Positions 39,073 to 48,274 of a DNA stretch of 64,000 bases are shown here, one piece after another. The position numbers were made by a program, and so were the translations under genes. The notes under the pieces were generated by a model. It had not been told where the DNA came from and did not search any database. It was given only the letters and a program-made list of their open reading frames with translations. Every line of letters starts with the position of its first letter. Within the stretch, counting starts at the first letter, position 1. Origin of the DNA: Micromonospora sp. WMMD1082. GTDB taxonomy: Bacteria; Actinomycetota; Actinomycetes; Mycobacteriales; Micromonosporaceae. Location: contig NZ_JARUBM010000002.1 of the NCBI RefSeq assembly GCF_029626175.1, positions 4,729,001 through 4,793,000 on the forward strand, given 5' to 3'.

Positions 39073-41877
39073 GTGATCCTCGCGGTCGTACTCGCCTGTC
39101 AGGTCGGCCTGGCGGCCTGCGTCCCGCTGCTGACCCGGCGGCTCGGCCGCAACGCCGGCTACCCGTTGGCCGCCGGGTACCTGGTCGTGGCGGCCCTGCT
39201 GCTCACCCGGCTGCCGGTGATCCTCGACGACCGGGACGTCGCCATGGCGTGGCGGTGGCTGCCCGGCCTGGAGATCCACGCCGCGCTGCGGATGGACGCG
39301 CTCGGCCTGGTCTTCGCGCTGCTGGCCCTCGGGGTCGGTGCGCTCATCATGGCCTACTGCCCCCGGTACCTCAGCGGCGACCCGGCCGAGCACGAGCGGG
39401 TGTACGTCACGATGACCCTCTTCGCCGCCGCGATGCTGGGCCTGGTGCTCGCCGACGACCTGCTGGTGCTCTTCGTCTTCTGGGAACTGACCTCGATCCT
39501 CTCCTTCGTCCTGATCGCCCAGGGCGGCCGGCCCGCGGCCACCGGCCCCGCCGTGCAGGCGCTGCTGGTCACCGTCGCCGGCGGCCTCGCCCTGCTGGCC
39601 GCGATCGTGCTGCTGGCGGTGCACCTCGGCACCACCAGCCTGGACACCATCGTGGCCGAACCGGAGCGGCTCGCCGGCGGACCGGCCGGGGTGGTGGGGA
39701 CGCTGGTCATCATCGCCGCGTTCACCAAGTCCGCGCAGCTGCCGTTCCACTTCTGGCTGCCCGGCGCGATGGTGGCGATCACCCCGGTGAGCGCCTACCT
39801 GCACGCGGCGACGATGGTCAAGGCCGGCATCTACCTGCTGATGCGCTTCTCGGCGGTGTTCGGCGGCTCCTGGGCGTGGGACGTCACGCTGATGGTCGGC
39901 GGGCTGCTCACCGCGATCCTCGGCGCGCTGCTGGCGCTGCGGCAGTACGACCTCAAGGCCCTGCTGGCGTACTCCACGATCAGCCAGCTCGGCCTGCTGG
40001 TCGGGGTGATCGGCGCCGGCACGCCGGCCGCCGACGCGGCGGCGATCCTCTACACCGTCGCCCACGCGCTGTTCAAGGCGACCCTGTTCATGCTGGTCGG
40101 CATCATCGACCACCAGGCGGGCAGCCGGGACGTGCGGGAGCTGTCCGGCCTGCACCGGGTGATGCCGGCGACGGTCTGGCTCACCGCGCTGGCCGCGATG
40201 TCGATGGCCGGCCTGCCGCCCACCATCGGCTTCGTCGGCAAGGAGGCCATCTTCGAGTCCCTCGGCGAGGCGCGCGGGGTGTGGTGGCTGGGCTGGTCCG
40301 CCGCCGGGCTCGGGGTGCTCGCCTCGGTGCTCACCTTCGCGTACGCCGCCCGTCTGGTGCACGGGATGATGGAGGGGCCGACCCGACAACGCCAGCTGCG
40401 CGAGCCGTCCTGGGCGTTCCTCGCCCCGGCCGCGGTGGCCGCGGTGGTGGCGACCGTCCTCGGCCCGGCGGTGGCCGTGCTGAGTCCACTGGTGGAGCGG
40501 GCCGCCAACGACGCCCGTCCGGAGGGAACACCGCCGTACCTGGCGTTCTGGCACGGCTTCACCCCGGCGTTGGGCCTGAGCCTGCTCACCGTGCTGCTGG
40601 GCGCGCTGATGTTCCTCGGCCGGGTGCGGGTGGACCGGTGGCTGCGGGCCGTACCCACCACCCCGCCCTTCGCCGAGCTGCTGGAGCGCGGCCGGGGCGG
40701 GCTGCTGCACGCCGGCGCGCTCGTCGCCCGGACCGCGCACTCCCCGGACCCGGCCCCCTACCTGGCCCGGCCGTTGCTGGCCGTGGTGGCGCTCGCGGTG
40801 GTCGCCGCGGTGCTGCCCCACATACCGGCCACCCCCGGCGGCGACCCGGTCCGGCCCGGTGACTGGCTGGTGCTGGGGCTGCTCGTGACGGCCCTCGCCG
40901 GGCTGCTGGTGGTGCGCTCCGCGCTGGCGGCGATCGGGCTGACCGGGGTGGTCGGACTGCTGCTGTCGGCCTGGTTCCTGACCGTCGGGGCGCCGGACGT
41001 CGCGCTGACCCTGATGCTGGTGGAGGTGCTGACCGCGGTGGTCGTCATGCTGGCCCTGCGGCAGCAGCCGGGCCGGCTCGCCCCCGTCGGGCGGCGCGGG
41101 CCGGTGACCGGCGCGGCGCTGCTGGCGGTCGCGACGGGCGTCGCGGCGGCGGCGGGCACCGCCGTGCTGACCGGGCGCGCCCACCTGTCCGGCCCCGGCC
41201 GGTGGTACGTGGAGCGGGCGGAGGAGCTGACCGGCGGCGCCAACGTCGTCAACACGATCCTGGTGGACTTCCGGGCCCTGGACACCCTCGGCGAGGCGGT
41301 GGTGCTCGCGGTGGTGGCGCTCGGGCTGCTCCGGCTCGGCGCCGGCCGCCCGGCCGAGCCCCCCGCCGAGCCCACCGGGGGCGACGTCGTGCTCGGCTTC
41401 GCCTACCGGGTGCTCGCACCGGTGATGCTGGTCGCCTCGGCCCTGTTGTTCCTCCGGGGACACGAGGAGACCGGCGGCGGCTTCATCGGGGCGCTGCTGG
41501 CGGGCACCGCCGTCGGCCTCGGCCAGCTGGCCCATCCCGGCGGTGCCCCACTGCTGAGCCGGCTCCGGTCGGTGCCGCTGGTGGCGGCCGGGCTGCTGGC
41601 CGCCACGGCCGCCGGGCTGGCGCCGCTCGTCGCCGGCCGGCCGCTGCTCACCCCGCTCACCCTCGCCACGCCGGGTCCGGTGCCGGCGCTGTCCACGTCG
41701 CTGGCGTTCGACCTCGGTGTCTACCTGATGGTCCTCGCGCTGGTGGTGGCCGCCGTACGGCGCCTCGGCATGCCGACCGCCCCGCCGACCGCCCGGCCAG
41801 TTGCCCCGCCCGCCGCCTCGCCGGCCGCCCCGCCCGAGACCGGCGGCGGCTCGGTGCGCGCGAGGACCGAGCCGTGA
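39073..41877 (+). CDS. mrpA: Na+/H+ antiporter subunit A, MrpA with fused MrpB domain
   Basis: 934-residue polytopic subunit, the largest part of the Mrp cation/proton antiporter. The NuoL-like core runs from ALRMDALGLVFALLALGVGA through FTKSAQLPFHFWLPGAMVAITPV and SAYLHAATMVKAGIYLL (ion-path Lys and Glu-type residues) to LLAYSTISQLGLLVGVIGAG. The C-terminal 140 residues (VLGFAYRVLAPVMLVASALL, RGHEETGGGFIGALLAGTA) are the MrpB domain, so A and B are fused; no separate mrpB exists. The frame is open to 38842, but the GTG at 39073 with GGAGG upstream matches the family start. The stop overlaps mrpC. Confidence 0.92.
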   Translation: MILAVVLACQVGLAACVPLLTRRLGRNAGYPLAAGYLVVAALLLTRLPVILDDRDVAMAWRWLPGLEIHAALRMDALGLVFALLALGVGALIMAYCPRYLSGDPAEHERVYVTMTLFAAAMLGLVLADDLLVLFVFWELTSILSFVLIAQGGRPAATGPAVQALLVTVAGGLALLAAIVLLAVHLGTTSLDTIVAEPERLAGGPAGVVGTLVIIAAFTKSAQLPFHFWLPGAMVAITPVSAYLHAATMVKAGIYLLMRFSAVFGGSWAWDVTLMVGGLLTAILGALLALRQYDLKALLAYSTISQLGLLVGVIGAGTPAADAAAILYTVAHALFKATLFMLVGIIDHQAGSRDVRELSGLHRVMPATVWLTALAAMSMAGLPPTIGFVGKEAIFESLGEARGVWWLGWSAAGLGVLASVLTFAYAARLVHGMMEGPTRQRQLREPSWAFLAPAAVAAVVATVLGPAVAVLSPLVERAANDARPEGTPPYLAFWHGFTPALGLSLLTVLLGALMFLGRVRVDRWLRAVPTTPPFAELLERGRGGLLHAGALVARTAHSPDPAPYLARPLLAVVALAVVAAVLPHIPATPGGDPVRPGDWLVLGLLVTALAGLLVVRSALAAIGLTGVVGLLLSAWFLTVGAPDVALTLMLVEVLTAVVVMLALRQQPGRLAPVGRRGPVTGAALLAVATGVAAAAGTAVLTGRAHLSGPGRWYVERAEELTGGANVVNTILVDFRALDTLGEAVVLAVVALGLLRLGAGRPAEPPAEPTGGDVVLGFAYRVLAPVMLVASALLFLRGHEETGGGFIGALLAGTAVGLGQLAHPGGAPLLSRLRSVPLVAAGLLAATAAGLAPLVAGRPLLTPLTLATPGPVPALSTSLAFDLGVYLMVLALVVAAVRRLGMPTAPPTARPVAPPAASPAAPPETGGGSVRARTEP

Positions 41878-42296
41878 GCGCGGCGTTCATCGTCGGCGCA
41901 CTGGTCGCCGCCGGGGTCTTCCTGCTGCTACGGCCGGGCCTGCTGCGGGTGGTGCTGGGCTTCGTCCTGCTCGGGCACGCCGTCAACGTGGTGCTGCTCG
42001 CCGCCGGCGGGCTCGGGCGCCGGACGGCGGCGCTGGAGGAGGCGGGCCCCGACACGGCCGATCCGCTGCCACAGGCGTTCGTGCTGACCGCCATCGTGAT
42101 CACGTTCGGCATCACCGTCCACCTGCTCGGCCTGCTCCGGCCCGGCGCGGGCGCATCCGCGAGCGCCGACGAGGTCACCGACGCTGACGCCGCCGATGCT
42201 GACGCCGCCGGTGGCGGCGCGGGCACCCCCGCCGACACCGACACCGGCAGCACCGATCCGGTGCGCGAGGGTGGGCCGGAGGGGGAGCGGCGGTGA
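41874..42296 (+). CDS. mrpC: Na+/H+ antiporter subunit C (MrpC, NuoK-like)
   Basis: 140-residue NuoK-like subunit with three membrane spans (AAFIVGALVAAGVFLLL, VVLGFVLLGHAVNVVLLAAGG, AFVLTAIVITFGITVHLLGL). DPLPQAFVLTAIVI is a family block. GTG at 41874 overlaps the mrpA stop (GTGA). The tail after residue 90 is an Ala/Asp-rich low-complexity extension with repeated DAADADAA units, unusual for MrpC and probably a disordered cytoplasmic tail. Confidence 0.9.
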   Translation: MSAAFIVGALVAAGVFLLLRPGLLRVVLGFVLLGHAVNVVLLAAGGLGRRTAALEEAGPDTADPLPQAFVLTAIVITFGITVHLLGLLRPGAGASASADEVTDADAADADAAGGGAGTPADTDTGSTDPVREGGPEGERR

Positions 42297-43756
42297 ACGG
42301 TCTCCTCCTGGTCCCGGTGGTCGGTCCGTTGCTGGTCGCCGGCGTGCTTCTCGCCCTGCCGGGCCGGACGCCGGTGCACCGGGCCGCCGCCTTCGTCACG
42401 ATGGCCGTGGTGCTGGTGACCGGCGGGGCGCTGCTGGTCGACACCGGCGGCGGAGGGGTGCCGGTGCTGCGGGTCGGCGGTTGGCCGGCGCCGGTGGCCA
42501 TCGGCCTGGCGGCGGACGCGCTCAGCGCCCTGTTGGTCACGGTGACGGCGCTGGTGGTGCTCTGCTGCCTGGTCTCCGCCGCCGGCTCCGGCGACGACCG
42601 CCGCCCGTACTTCCTGCCGCTGGTGCTGGTCCTCTCGGCCGGGGCGAGCGGCGCGTTCCTCACCACCGACCTGTTCAACCTCTTCGTGCTGATCGAGGTC
42701 ATGCTGGTGCCCTCGTACGTGTTGCTCAGCCTGGCCGGCGGGGCCGGGCGCGGCGGTGCGGGCCGGGTGTACGTGGCCACCAACCTGCTCGCCTCCACCC
42801 TCCTGCTGGCCGGGGTGGCCCTGGTCTACGCCACCACCGGCGTGGTCGGTCTGGGTGACCTGGCCGGCGCGGCGCGCGACGAGCCGGGGGTCGCGGTCGC
42901 CGTCGGCGTGGTGCTGCTCGCCCTCGGCGTCAAGAGCGCACTGGTCCCTCTGCACGACTGGCTGCCGCGGGTCTACCCGGTGGCCTCGCCGGTGGTGGTG
43001 GCGCTCTTCTCCGGGCTGCTGACCAAGGTCGGCCTCTACGCGGTGATCCGGATCTACGCCGTGGTGTACGGCGGCGACCCCGCGTACCACTGGTTGCTCG
43101 GCGCGGTGGCGCTGCTGTCGATGGTGGTCGGCGTGCTCGGCGCCGTCGGCGAGAACTCGATGCGGCGGATCCTGACATTCCACATGGTCAGCCAGATCGG
43201 CTACGTGCTGCTCGGCCTGGCCCTGTTCACCGCCGCCGGCCTGGCCGCAGCGGTGTACTACCTGGCGCAGTACATCCTGGTGAAGGCGGCGCTGTTCCTC
43301 TGCGCGGCGGCGGTACGCGCCGGCCGGGGCACCGACCAGCTCGACGGTTCGGGCGGTCTGGCCGGGCAACGACCCGCCCTCGCGGTGGCGATCGCCGGTG
43401 CGGCGCTGTCGCTGGCCGGGTTGCCGCCGTTCTCCGGCTTCCTGGCGAAGTTCCTGCTGCTGCGGGCCGCCGCGGAGACCGGAGCCTGGCTGGCGATGAC
43501 GGTCGCGGTGCTGGTCAGCCTGGTCACCCTGCTGTCCATGCTGAAGATCTGGAGCGCGCTGTTCGCCGGTGACCCGCCGGCCTCGTCGGGCGTGGCGAAG
43601 CGGATCGGCCCGTCACTGGTCGGCGCACCGCTGGCCCTGGCCGGGCTCTCCCTGGCGGCGGGGGTGGCCGCCCCGCCGCTGCTGGCGGTCGCCGACACGG
43701 CGGCGGCCGGGCTGCGCGACCCGGCGGGCTACGTACGGGCGGTGACCGGGCGATGA
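42293..43756 (+). CDS. mrpD: Na+/H+ antiporter subunit D (MrpD, NuoM/N-like)
   Basis: 487-residue polytopic antiporter subunit with about 14 spans. Key blocks are LFNLFVLIEVMLVPSYVLLS (membrane Glu), LGVKSALVPLHDWLPRVYPV (Lys and the LPxAxP-like segment), ILTFHMVSQIGYVLLGLAL and ILVKAALFLCAAAVR. GTG at 42293 overlaps mrpC (GTGA). The stop at 43754-43756 overlaps the first of two tandem 80-bp repeat units, whose ATG begins in CGATGA, before mrpE is reached. Confidence 0.92.
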   Translation: MNGLLLVPVVGPLLVAGVLLALPGRTPVHRAAAFVTMAVVLVTGGALLVDTGGGGVPVLRVGGWPAPVAIGLAADALSALLVTVTALVVLCCLVSAAGSGDDRRPYFLPLVLVLSAGASGAFLTTDLFNLFVLIEVMLVPSYVLLSLAGGAGRGGAGRVYVATNLLASTLLLAGVALVYATTGVVGLGDLAGAARDEPGVAVAVGVVLLALGVKSALVPLHDWLPRVYPVASPVVVALFSGLLTKVGLYAVIRIYAVVYGGDPAYHWLLGAVALLSMVVGVLGAVGENSMRRILTFHMVSQIGYVLLGLALFTAAGLAAAVYYLAQYILVKAALFLCAAAVRAGRGTDQLDGSGGLAGQRPALAVAIAGAALSLAGLPPFSGFLAKFLLLRAAAETGAWLAMTVAVLVSLVTLLSMLKIWSALFAGDPPASSGVAKRIGPSLVGAPLALAGLSLAAGVAAPPLLAVADTAAAGLRDPAGYVRAVTGR

Positions 43757-43910
43757 GCGAGCGCAGCGAGCGAATCATTGGGCTCAGTGCGGTGGTGCCT
43801 CGTCGCGGCGCCGAGCGTAGCGAGGTGGCGCGATGAGCAGGCGCAGCGAGCGAATCATTGGGCTCAGTGCGGTGGTGCCTCGTCGCGGCGCCGAGCGTAG
43901 CGAGGTGGCG
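43751..43910 (+). repeat. 80-bp perfect-register tandem duplication between mrpD and mrpE
   Basis: Unit 1 is 43751-43830 and unit 2 is 43831-43910; they differ only at the GAGCGAG/GAGCAGG position. Each starts CGATGAGC and contains GCGCAGCGAGCGAATCATTG and GAGCGTAGCGAGGTGGC, motifs that look like dispersed actinomycete repeats. The two copies separate mrpD from mrpE. Confidence 0.95.
43753..43836 (+). CDS. 27-residue micro-ORF 1 (repeat-encoded, coupled to mrpD)
   Basis: Starts MSERSERIIGLSAVV and ends in SEVAR. Its ATG overlaps the mrpD stop (ATGA), and its own stop overlaps the start of micro-ORF 2. No similarity to a known protein is claimed. It may serve only to carry ribosomes through the duplication. 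Confidence 0.3.
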   Translation: MSERSERIIGLSAVVPRRGAERSEVAR

Positions 43911-43916
43911 CGATGA
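43833..43916 (+). CDS. 27-residue micro-ORF 2 (repeat-encoded, coupled to mrpE)
   Basis: Near-identical to micro-ORF 1 (MSRRSERIIGL...). Its stop TGA at 43914-43916 overlaps the mrpE ATG at 43913, so the ATGA chain from mrpD to mrpE is kept across both units. Product function unknown, possibly none. Confidence 0.3.
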   Translation: MSRRSERIIGLSAVVPRRGAERSEVAR

Positions 43917-44368
43917 GTACGGTGTCCGGCACCGCCCGCCGCGCGTTGGTGCGGACCGGGCGCATCCTGCGCTTCGCCGGCTACTTCGTGGTCCGGCTGG
44001 CCCAGGCGAACCTCGTCGTCGCCTGGGAGATCCTGACGCCGGGTTCCCGGCTGATTCCCGGGGTGGTGCGGGTGCCGCTGCGGGCGGTCACCGACATCGA
44101 GGTGGCCGCGGTGGCGCTGGCGGTGAACCTGATCCCGGGCACCCTGACCCTGAGGGTGACGAGACAACCCGCCGAGCTGTCGGTGCACGGCATGTACGCG
44201 GCCGACCCGGTGGCGTTCCGCCACGAGGTGACCGAGCTGGAGTGGCGGCTGCTGGCCGCCCTGCGCCCGGCCGACCACCCCGAGGGCAACGCGGCTGACG
44301 GTGACCCGGCCGGCGGCGACCCGGCCGGTGGCGGCGGTGGCCCGAGGTGGAGATGGAGGTGGAGATGA
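43913..44368 (+). CDS. mrpE: Na+/H+ antiporter subunit E (MrpE)
   Basis: 151-residue subunit with an N-terminal hydrophobic segment and the family block RVPLRAVTDIEVAAVALAVN followed by LIPGTLTL. The C-terminus has a Gly/Asp/Ala-rich tail (DGDPAGGDPAGGGGG). ATG at 43913 is coupled to the preceding repeat-encoded micro-ORF; ATGs at 43753 and 43833 belong to the other reading phase and do not extend this protein. Its stop overlaps mrpF. Confidence 0.88.
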   Translation: MSTVSGTARRALVRTGRILRFAGYFVVRLAQANLVVAWEILTPGSRLIPGVVRVPLRAVTDIEVAAVALAVNLIPGTLTLRVTRQPAELSVHGMYAADPVAFRHEVTELEWRLLAALRPADHPEGNAADGDPAGGDPAGGGGGPRWRWRWR

Positions 44369-44622
44369 TCCTGCTCGACGTGGTGCTCGTCATCCTCGCG
44401 GGCGCGATGGCGGTGGTGATCGTCCGGATGATGGTCGGCCCGACCGACGCCGACCGGGCGGCCGCGCTGGACCTGGGCTGCTTCGTCTTCCTGGCGGCCC
44501 TGGCCGTGCTCGCCGCCCGGTTGCACGCCCCGGACCTGCTCGACCTGGTGCTCACCGGGACGCTGGTGAGCTTCCTGGCCACGGTGGCGATGGCCCGGCT
44601 GGTGGACCGGAGGCAGCGATGA
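44365..44622 (+). CDS. mrpF: Na+/H+ antiporter subunit F (MrpF)
   Basis: 85-residue subunit with three membrane spans (ILLDVVLVILAGAMAVVIV, LGCFVFLAALAVLAARL, LDLVLTGTLVSFLATVAMA) and the conserved GPTDADRAAALD. ATG at 44365 overlaps the mrpE stop (ATGA) and is preferred over the in-frame ATG at 44347, which would add six residues (MEMEVE). Confidence 0.9.
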   Translation: MILLDVVLVILAGAMAVVIVRMMVGPTDADRAAALDLGCFVFLAALAVLAARLHAPDLLDLVLTGTLVSFLATVAMARLVDRRQR

Positions 44623-44969
44623 TCCGCAGCGTGGCGGCGTCGGCGCTGCTGCTGCTCGGCACCGCGTTGATCGCGATCAGCGCGGTGGGTCTGATCCGGC
44701 TGCCGGACGTCTACAACCGGATGAACTCCGTGGCCAAGGCCGCCAGCCTGGGGGTGAGCTGCGTCCTGCTCGGCGTGTTCCTGCTGATACCCGGCTGGCG
44801 TACCGCCGTGGTGGTCCTGGTGGCGGTCGGCCTACAGCTGTTCACCGCACCGGTCGGCGCCTACGCCCTGGGCCGGGCCGCGTACCGTGCCGGAGCGCCC
44901 CTGGCACCGATCACCCGCTACGACGAGCTGGGCGGGCGGGCCGGCGAGGGGCGCGACGAGCCGTCCTGA
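44619..44969 (+). CDS. mrpG: Na+/H+ antiporter subunit G (MrpG)
   Basis: 116-residue subunit with three membrane spans and the family core GLIRLPDVYNRMNSVAKAAS plus LGVSCVLLGVFLLI. ATG overlaps the mrpF stop (ATGA). It closes the operon mrpA(B)CDEFG. The complete complex exchanges cytoplasmic Na+ for H+ and supports pH and salt tolerance. Confidence 0.9.
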   Translation: MIRSVAASALLLLGTALIAISAVGLIRLPDVYNRMNSVAKAASLGVSCVLLGVFLLIPGWRTAVVVLVAVGLQLFTAPVGAYALGRAAYRAGAPLAPITRYDELGGRAGEGRDEPS

Positions 44970-45018
44970 GGGGGTGGTAGGCGGCGGCGTCGCCGGAGAT
45001 GGCGGTACACTGCGGGGC

Positions 45019-45057
45019 ATGGCCGGAGTCTTCCTGCTTCTTACCGGGCCGTGCTGA
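45019..45057 (+). CDS. leuS leader peptide (12 residues, Leu-rich)
   Basis: ATG-encoded peptide MAGVFLLLTGPC, with Leu codons CTG CTT CTT at 45034-45042. CTT is rare in such high-GC DNA, which favours stalling when leucyl-tRNA is scarce. It lies 140 bp upstream of the leuS start and probably has no function beyond sensing. Confidence 0.65.
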   Translation: MAGVFLLLTGPC

Positions 45058-45083
45058 TGCGCTGAACGCGCGACAGCACGGCG

Positions 45084-45108
45084 GCCCCTCCTGCGTGAGG
45101 GGCTTTTT
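45084..45108 (+). terminator. Intrinsic terminator of the leuS attenuator
   Basis: Seven-bp stem GCCCCTC / GAGGGGC, 6-nt loop, followed by TTTTT. A clear U-tract is unusual in this genome, supporting a regulated terminator. Confidence 0.75.
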
Positions 45109-45197
45109 CGTGCCCGCCGCCGGCCCGGGGCGGGCCGCCGGGCACGGGATGCGAGACCAGCCAGCACGAGACTCCGCCGAGCGACGCGAGGAGAGCC

Positions 45198-48038
45198 ATG
45201 ACCGAGGCAGCCACCCCGACGAGCGACACCCCACCGTTCCGGTACACCGCGGCGCTGGCCGGTGAGATCGAGCGCCGCTGGCAGGACCACTGGCAACGCG
45301 AGGGGAGCTTCCACGCGCCGAACCCGGCCGGTCCGCTGGCCGATCCGGCCCACCCGCGCTCCGGCGCCGAGAAGCTGTACGTGCTGGACATGTTCCCCTA
45401 CCCGTCCGGCGCCGGGCTGCACGTGGGCCACCCGCTGGGCTACATCGGCACCGACTGCTTCGCCCGCTACCAGCGGATGGCGGGGCGCAATGTGCTGCAC
45501 GCGATGGGCTTCGACGCGTTCGGCCTGCCCGCCGAGCAGTACGCGGTGCAGACCGGCACCCACCCGAGGACCACCACCGAGGCCAACATCGACCGTTACC
45601 GGTCGCAGCTGCGCCGGCTGGGGCTGGCCCACGACGAGCGGCGCTCGGTGGCCACCATCGACACCGACTTCTACCGCTGGACCCAGTGGATCTTCCTGCA
45701 GATCTTCAACTCCTGGTACGACCGCGAGGCCGGGCGGGCCCGCCCGATCAGCGAGCTGGTCGCCGAGTTCGCCGGGGGCACCCGGCGCACCCCGGACGGC
45801 CGGCCGTGGGCGGAGCTGTCGGCGGCGCAGCGGCGGCAGATCGTCGACGACCACCGCCTGGCGTACGTCTCGGAGGCGCCGGTGAACTGGTGTCCCGGGC
45901 TGGGCACGGTGCTGGCCAACGAGGAGGTCACCGCCGACGGCCGCTCGGAGCGGGGCAACTTCCCGGTCTTCAAGCGCCACCTGAAGCAGTGGATGATGCG
46001 GATCACCGCGTACGGCGACCGGCTGCTGGATGACCTGGACAAGCTGGACTGGCCGGAGCCGATCAAGCTGATGCAGCGCAACTGGATCGGCCGGTCCACC
46101 GGCGCGCACATCGACTTCCCGACCGACGTGGCGCCGATCCGGGTGTTCACCACCCGGCCGGACACCGTCTTCGGTGCCACCTACATGGTGCTGGCGCCGG
46201 AGCACGAGCTGGTCGACGTGCTGGCGCCGGCGGCCTGGCCGGAGGGCACCCGGGACGCGTGGACCGGTGGGCACGCCAGCCCGCGAGCGGCCGTCGAGGC
46301 GTACCGCAAGTCGGCGGCGGCCAAGACGGACGTGGAGCGGCAGGCGGAGACGAAGGAGAAGACCGGCGTCTTCACCGGCGCGTACGCCACCAACCCGGTC
46401 ACCGGCGCGCAGATCCCGATCTTCATCGCCGACTACGTGCTGGCCGGCTACGGCACCGGGGCGATCATGGCGGTGCCCGGCCAGGACGAGCGGGACTGGG
46501 AGTTCGCCGAGGTGTTCGAGCTGCCGATCGTGCGTACCGTGCAGCCGTCGGAGGGCTTCGACGGCAAGGCGTACACCGGGGAGGGTCCGGCGATCAACAG
46601 CGCCGCGCCCGAGCGCGGCCTGGACCTGGACGGGCTGGGGGTGGCCGACGCCAAGGCCCGGATCATCGACTGGCTGGAGGCCACCGGCCACGGCCGGGGC
46701 GCGGTGACCTACCGGCTGCGGGACTGGCTGTTCAGCCGGCAGCGCTACTGGGGTGAGCCGTTCCCGATCGTGTACGACGCCGAGGGCAACGCCGTCGCGC
46801 TGCCGGAGGAGATGCTGCCGGTCGAGCTGCCCGAGGTGGACGACTTCTCCCCGCGTACCTTCGACCCGCAGGACGCCGGCAGCGACCCGGAGACGCCGCT
46901 GTCGCGCCGCCGGGACTGGGTCGAGGTGGAGCTGGACCTGGGTGACGGGCCGCAGCGCTACACCCGGGAAACCAACGTGATGCCGCAGTGGGCCGGCTCC
47001 TGCTGGTACGAGCTGCGCTACCTGGACCCGACCAACACCGAGCGGTTCGTCGACGCGGACACCGAGCGGTACTGGATGGGGCCGCGCGGGGAGGGCGACT
47101 GCGGCGGCGTGGACCTGTACGTCGGCGGGGCCGAGCACGCCGTGCTGCACCTGCTGTACGCCCGCTTCTGGCACAAGGTGCTGTACGACCTGGGCCACGT
47201 CTCGTCGTTCGAGCCGTTCCGCAGGCTGTTCAACCAGGGCTACATCCAGGCGTACGCGTACACCGACGCCCGGGGGGCGTATGTGCCGGCCGAGGAGGTG
47301 GCCGAGCGCGACGGCGGCTGGTTCCTGGGTGATGTCCAGGTCAACCGCGAGTACGGCAAGATGGGCAAGTCGCTGAAGAACGTCGTCACCCCGGACGAGA
47401 TGTGCGCCGCCTACGGCGCCGACACCTTCCGGGTGTACGAGATGTCGATGGGCCCGCTGGAGGTGTCCCGCCCGTGGGAGACCCGGGCGGTGGTCGGCTC
47501 GTACCGGTTCCTGCAGCGGGTCTGGCGGGCGATCGTCGACGAGCAGACCGGCGAGTCGCGGGTGGTGGATGCCCCCGCCGACGAGGCGACCCGGCGGCTG
47601 CTGCACAAGGTGATCGACGGCGTCCGGGGCGACATGGAGGGGATCCGGTTCAACACCGCGATCGCCAAGCTGATCGAGCTGACCAACGGCGTGACCCGGC
47701 TGGCGCGCACCCCGCGCGAGGTGGCCGAGCCGCTGGTGCTGATGGTGGCGCCGTTCGCCCCGCACATCGCCGAGGAGCTGTGGCGGCGGCTGGGCCACCA
47801 GACCTCCCTGACGTACGCGGACTTCCCGGTCGCCGACGAGGCCCTGCTGGTCGCCGAGACGGTCACCTACCCGGTGCAGGTCAACGGCAAGGTCCGGGGC
47901 CGCATCGAGGTGCCCGCCGACGCCGCCGAGGAGTCCGTGCGGTCCGCCGCGCTGGACGCGGTGGCCGGCGCACTGGCCGGCAAGGAACCCCGCAAGGTCA
48001 TCGTCATCCCCGGCCGCATGGTCTCCGTCGTCGCCTGA
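45198..48038 (+). CDS. leuS: Leucyl-tRNA synthetase
   Basis: 946-residue class Ia synthetase charging tRNA(Leu). HIGH-type motif HVGH at residues 75-78 ([15 protein letters not shown]), KMSKS-type motif KMGKS at about 721-725, and a CP1 editing domain ([40 protein letters not shown]) are present. The [14 protein letters not shown] and [14 protein letters not shown] blocks fit bacterial LeuRS. ATG at 45198 has GAGGAGAG upstream. The 5' leader encodes a Leu-rich peptide and terminator, so expression should respond to leucyl-tRNA level. Confidence 0.97.
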   Translation: MTEAATPTSDTPPFRYTAALAGEIERRWQDHWQREGSFHAPNPAGPLADPAHPRSGAEKLYVLDMFPYPSGAGLHVGHPLGYIGTDCFARYQRMAGRNVLHAMGFDAFGLPAEQYAVQTGTHPRTTTEANIDRYRSQLRRLGLAHDERRSVATIDTDFYRWTQWIFLQIFNSWYDREAGRARPISELVAEFAGGTRRTPDGRPWAELSAAQRRQIVDDHRLAYVSEAPVNWCPGLGTVLANEEVTADGRSERGNFPVFKRHLKQWMMRITAYGDRLLDDLDKLDWPEPIKLMQRNWIGRSTGAHIDFPTDVAPIRVFTTRPDTVFGATYMVLAPEHELVDVLAPAAWPEGTRDAWTGGHASPRAAVEAYRKSAAAKTDVERQAETKEKTGVFTGAYATNPVTGAQIPIFIADYVLAGYGTGAIMAVPGQDERDWEFAEVFELPIVRTVQPSEGFDGKAYTGEGPAINSAAPERGLDLDGLGVADAKARIIDWLEATGHGRGAVTYRLRDWLFSRQRYWGEPFPIVYDAEGNAVALPEEMLPVELPEVDDFSPRTFDPQDAGSDPETPLSRRRDWVEVELDLGDGPQRYTRETNVMPQWAGSCWYELRYLDPTNTERFVDADTERYWMGPRGEGDCGGVDLYVGGAEHAVLHLLYARFWHKVLYDLGHVSSFEPFRRLFNQGYIQAYAYTDARGAYVPAEEVAERDGGWFLGDVQVNREYGKMGKSLKNVVTPDEMCAAYGADTFRVYEMSMGPLEVSRPWETRAVVGSYRFLQRVWRAIVDEQTGESRVVDAPADEATRRLLHKVIDGVRGDMEGIRFNTAIAKLIELTNGVTRLARTPREVAEPLVLMVAPFAPHIAEELWRRLGHQTSLTYADFPVADEALLVAETVTYPVQVNGKVRGRIEVPADAAEESVRSAALDAVAGALAGKEPRKVIVIPGRMVSVVA

Positions 48039-48082
48039 GACGTGGTCGCCGGCTGCGGCCCCACCCCACCTTCAGTCGAGAT

Positions 48083-48132
48083 CTTGGACAGTTGCCGTTC
48101 ATCGAGTTCATCGAGAACGGCAACTGTCCAAG
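48083..48132. repeat. 18-bp perfect inverted repeat downstream of leuS
   Basis: Arms CTTGGACAGTTGCCGTTC (48083-48100) and GAACGGCAACTGTCCAAG (48115-48132), 14-nt loop made of two ATCGA units. It is preceded by AGAT, giving the AGATCTTGG core shared with the imuB-dnaE2 palindrome. It may also act as the leuS terminator. Confidence 0.85.
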
Positions 48133-48274
48133 TCGCCCGGTCTCTTCGGGACGCCGTGCAGGCGCAAAGAGGGCATGCGGTCTGCCGCGCGGTCGGCTCG
48201 GCCCGCGTGGACCACGAAGCCCGCAAGGGCAAGGCCCGTCGGATCACGCTCCCAAGATCTGCACAGTTTCAGGG

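Larger units (their letters stand above)
45006..45108 (+). promoter_or_regulatory. leuS leader with leucine attenuator
   Basis: A -10 TACACT (45006-45011) would start transcription at or beside the leader-peptide ATG (45019). The leader peptide holds three consecutive Leu codons. GGGCC-GTGCTG (45046-45056), covering the leader stop, can pair with CAGCAC-GGC-GGCCC (45073-45086), using bases of the terminator's 5' arm. A GCCCCTC/GAGGGGC hairpin with five Ts follows. This is the layout of ribosome-mediated attenuation responding to charged tRNA(Leu). The exact competing folds need computing. Confidence 0.7.

Noticed and set aside
38986..41535. An 849-codon minus-strand frame across mrpA
   Set aside because: Antisense shadow with low-complexity Gln/Arg/His composition; mrpA is unambiguous on the plus strand.
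43753..43910. N-terminal extension of MrpE from upstream ATGs
   Set aside because: The ATGs at 43753 and 43833 are in a frame that ends at TGA overlapping the next ATG, so they cannot extend MrpE.
44970..45197. T-box riboswitch upstream of leuS
   Set aside because: No T-box consensus or specifier loop seen; the Leu codon run in a short ORF followed by a U-tract terminator fits peptide-mediated attenuation better.
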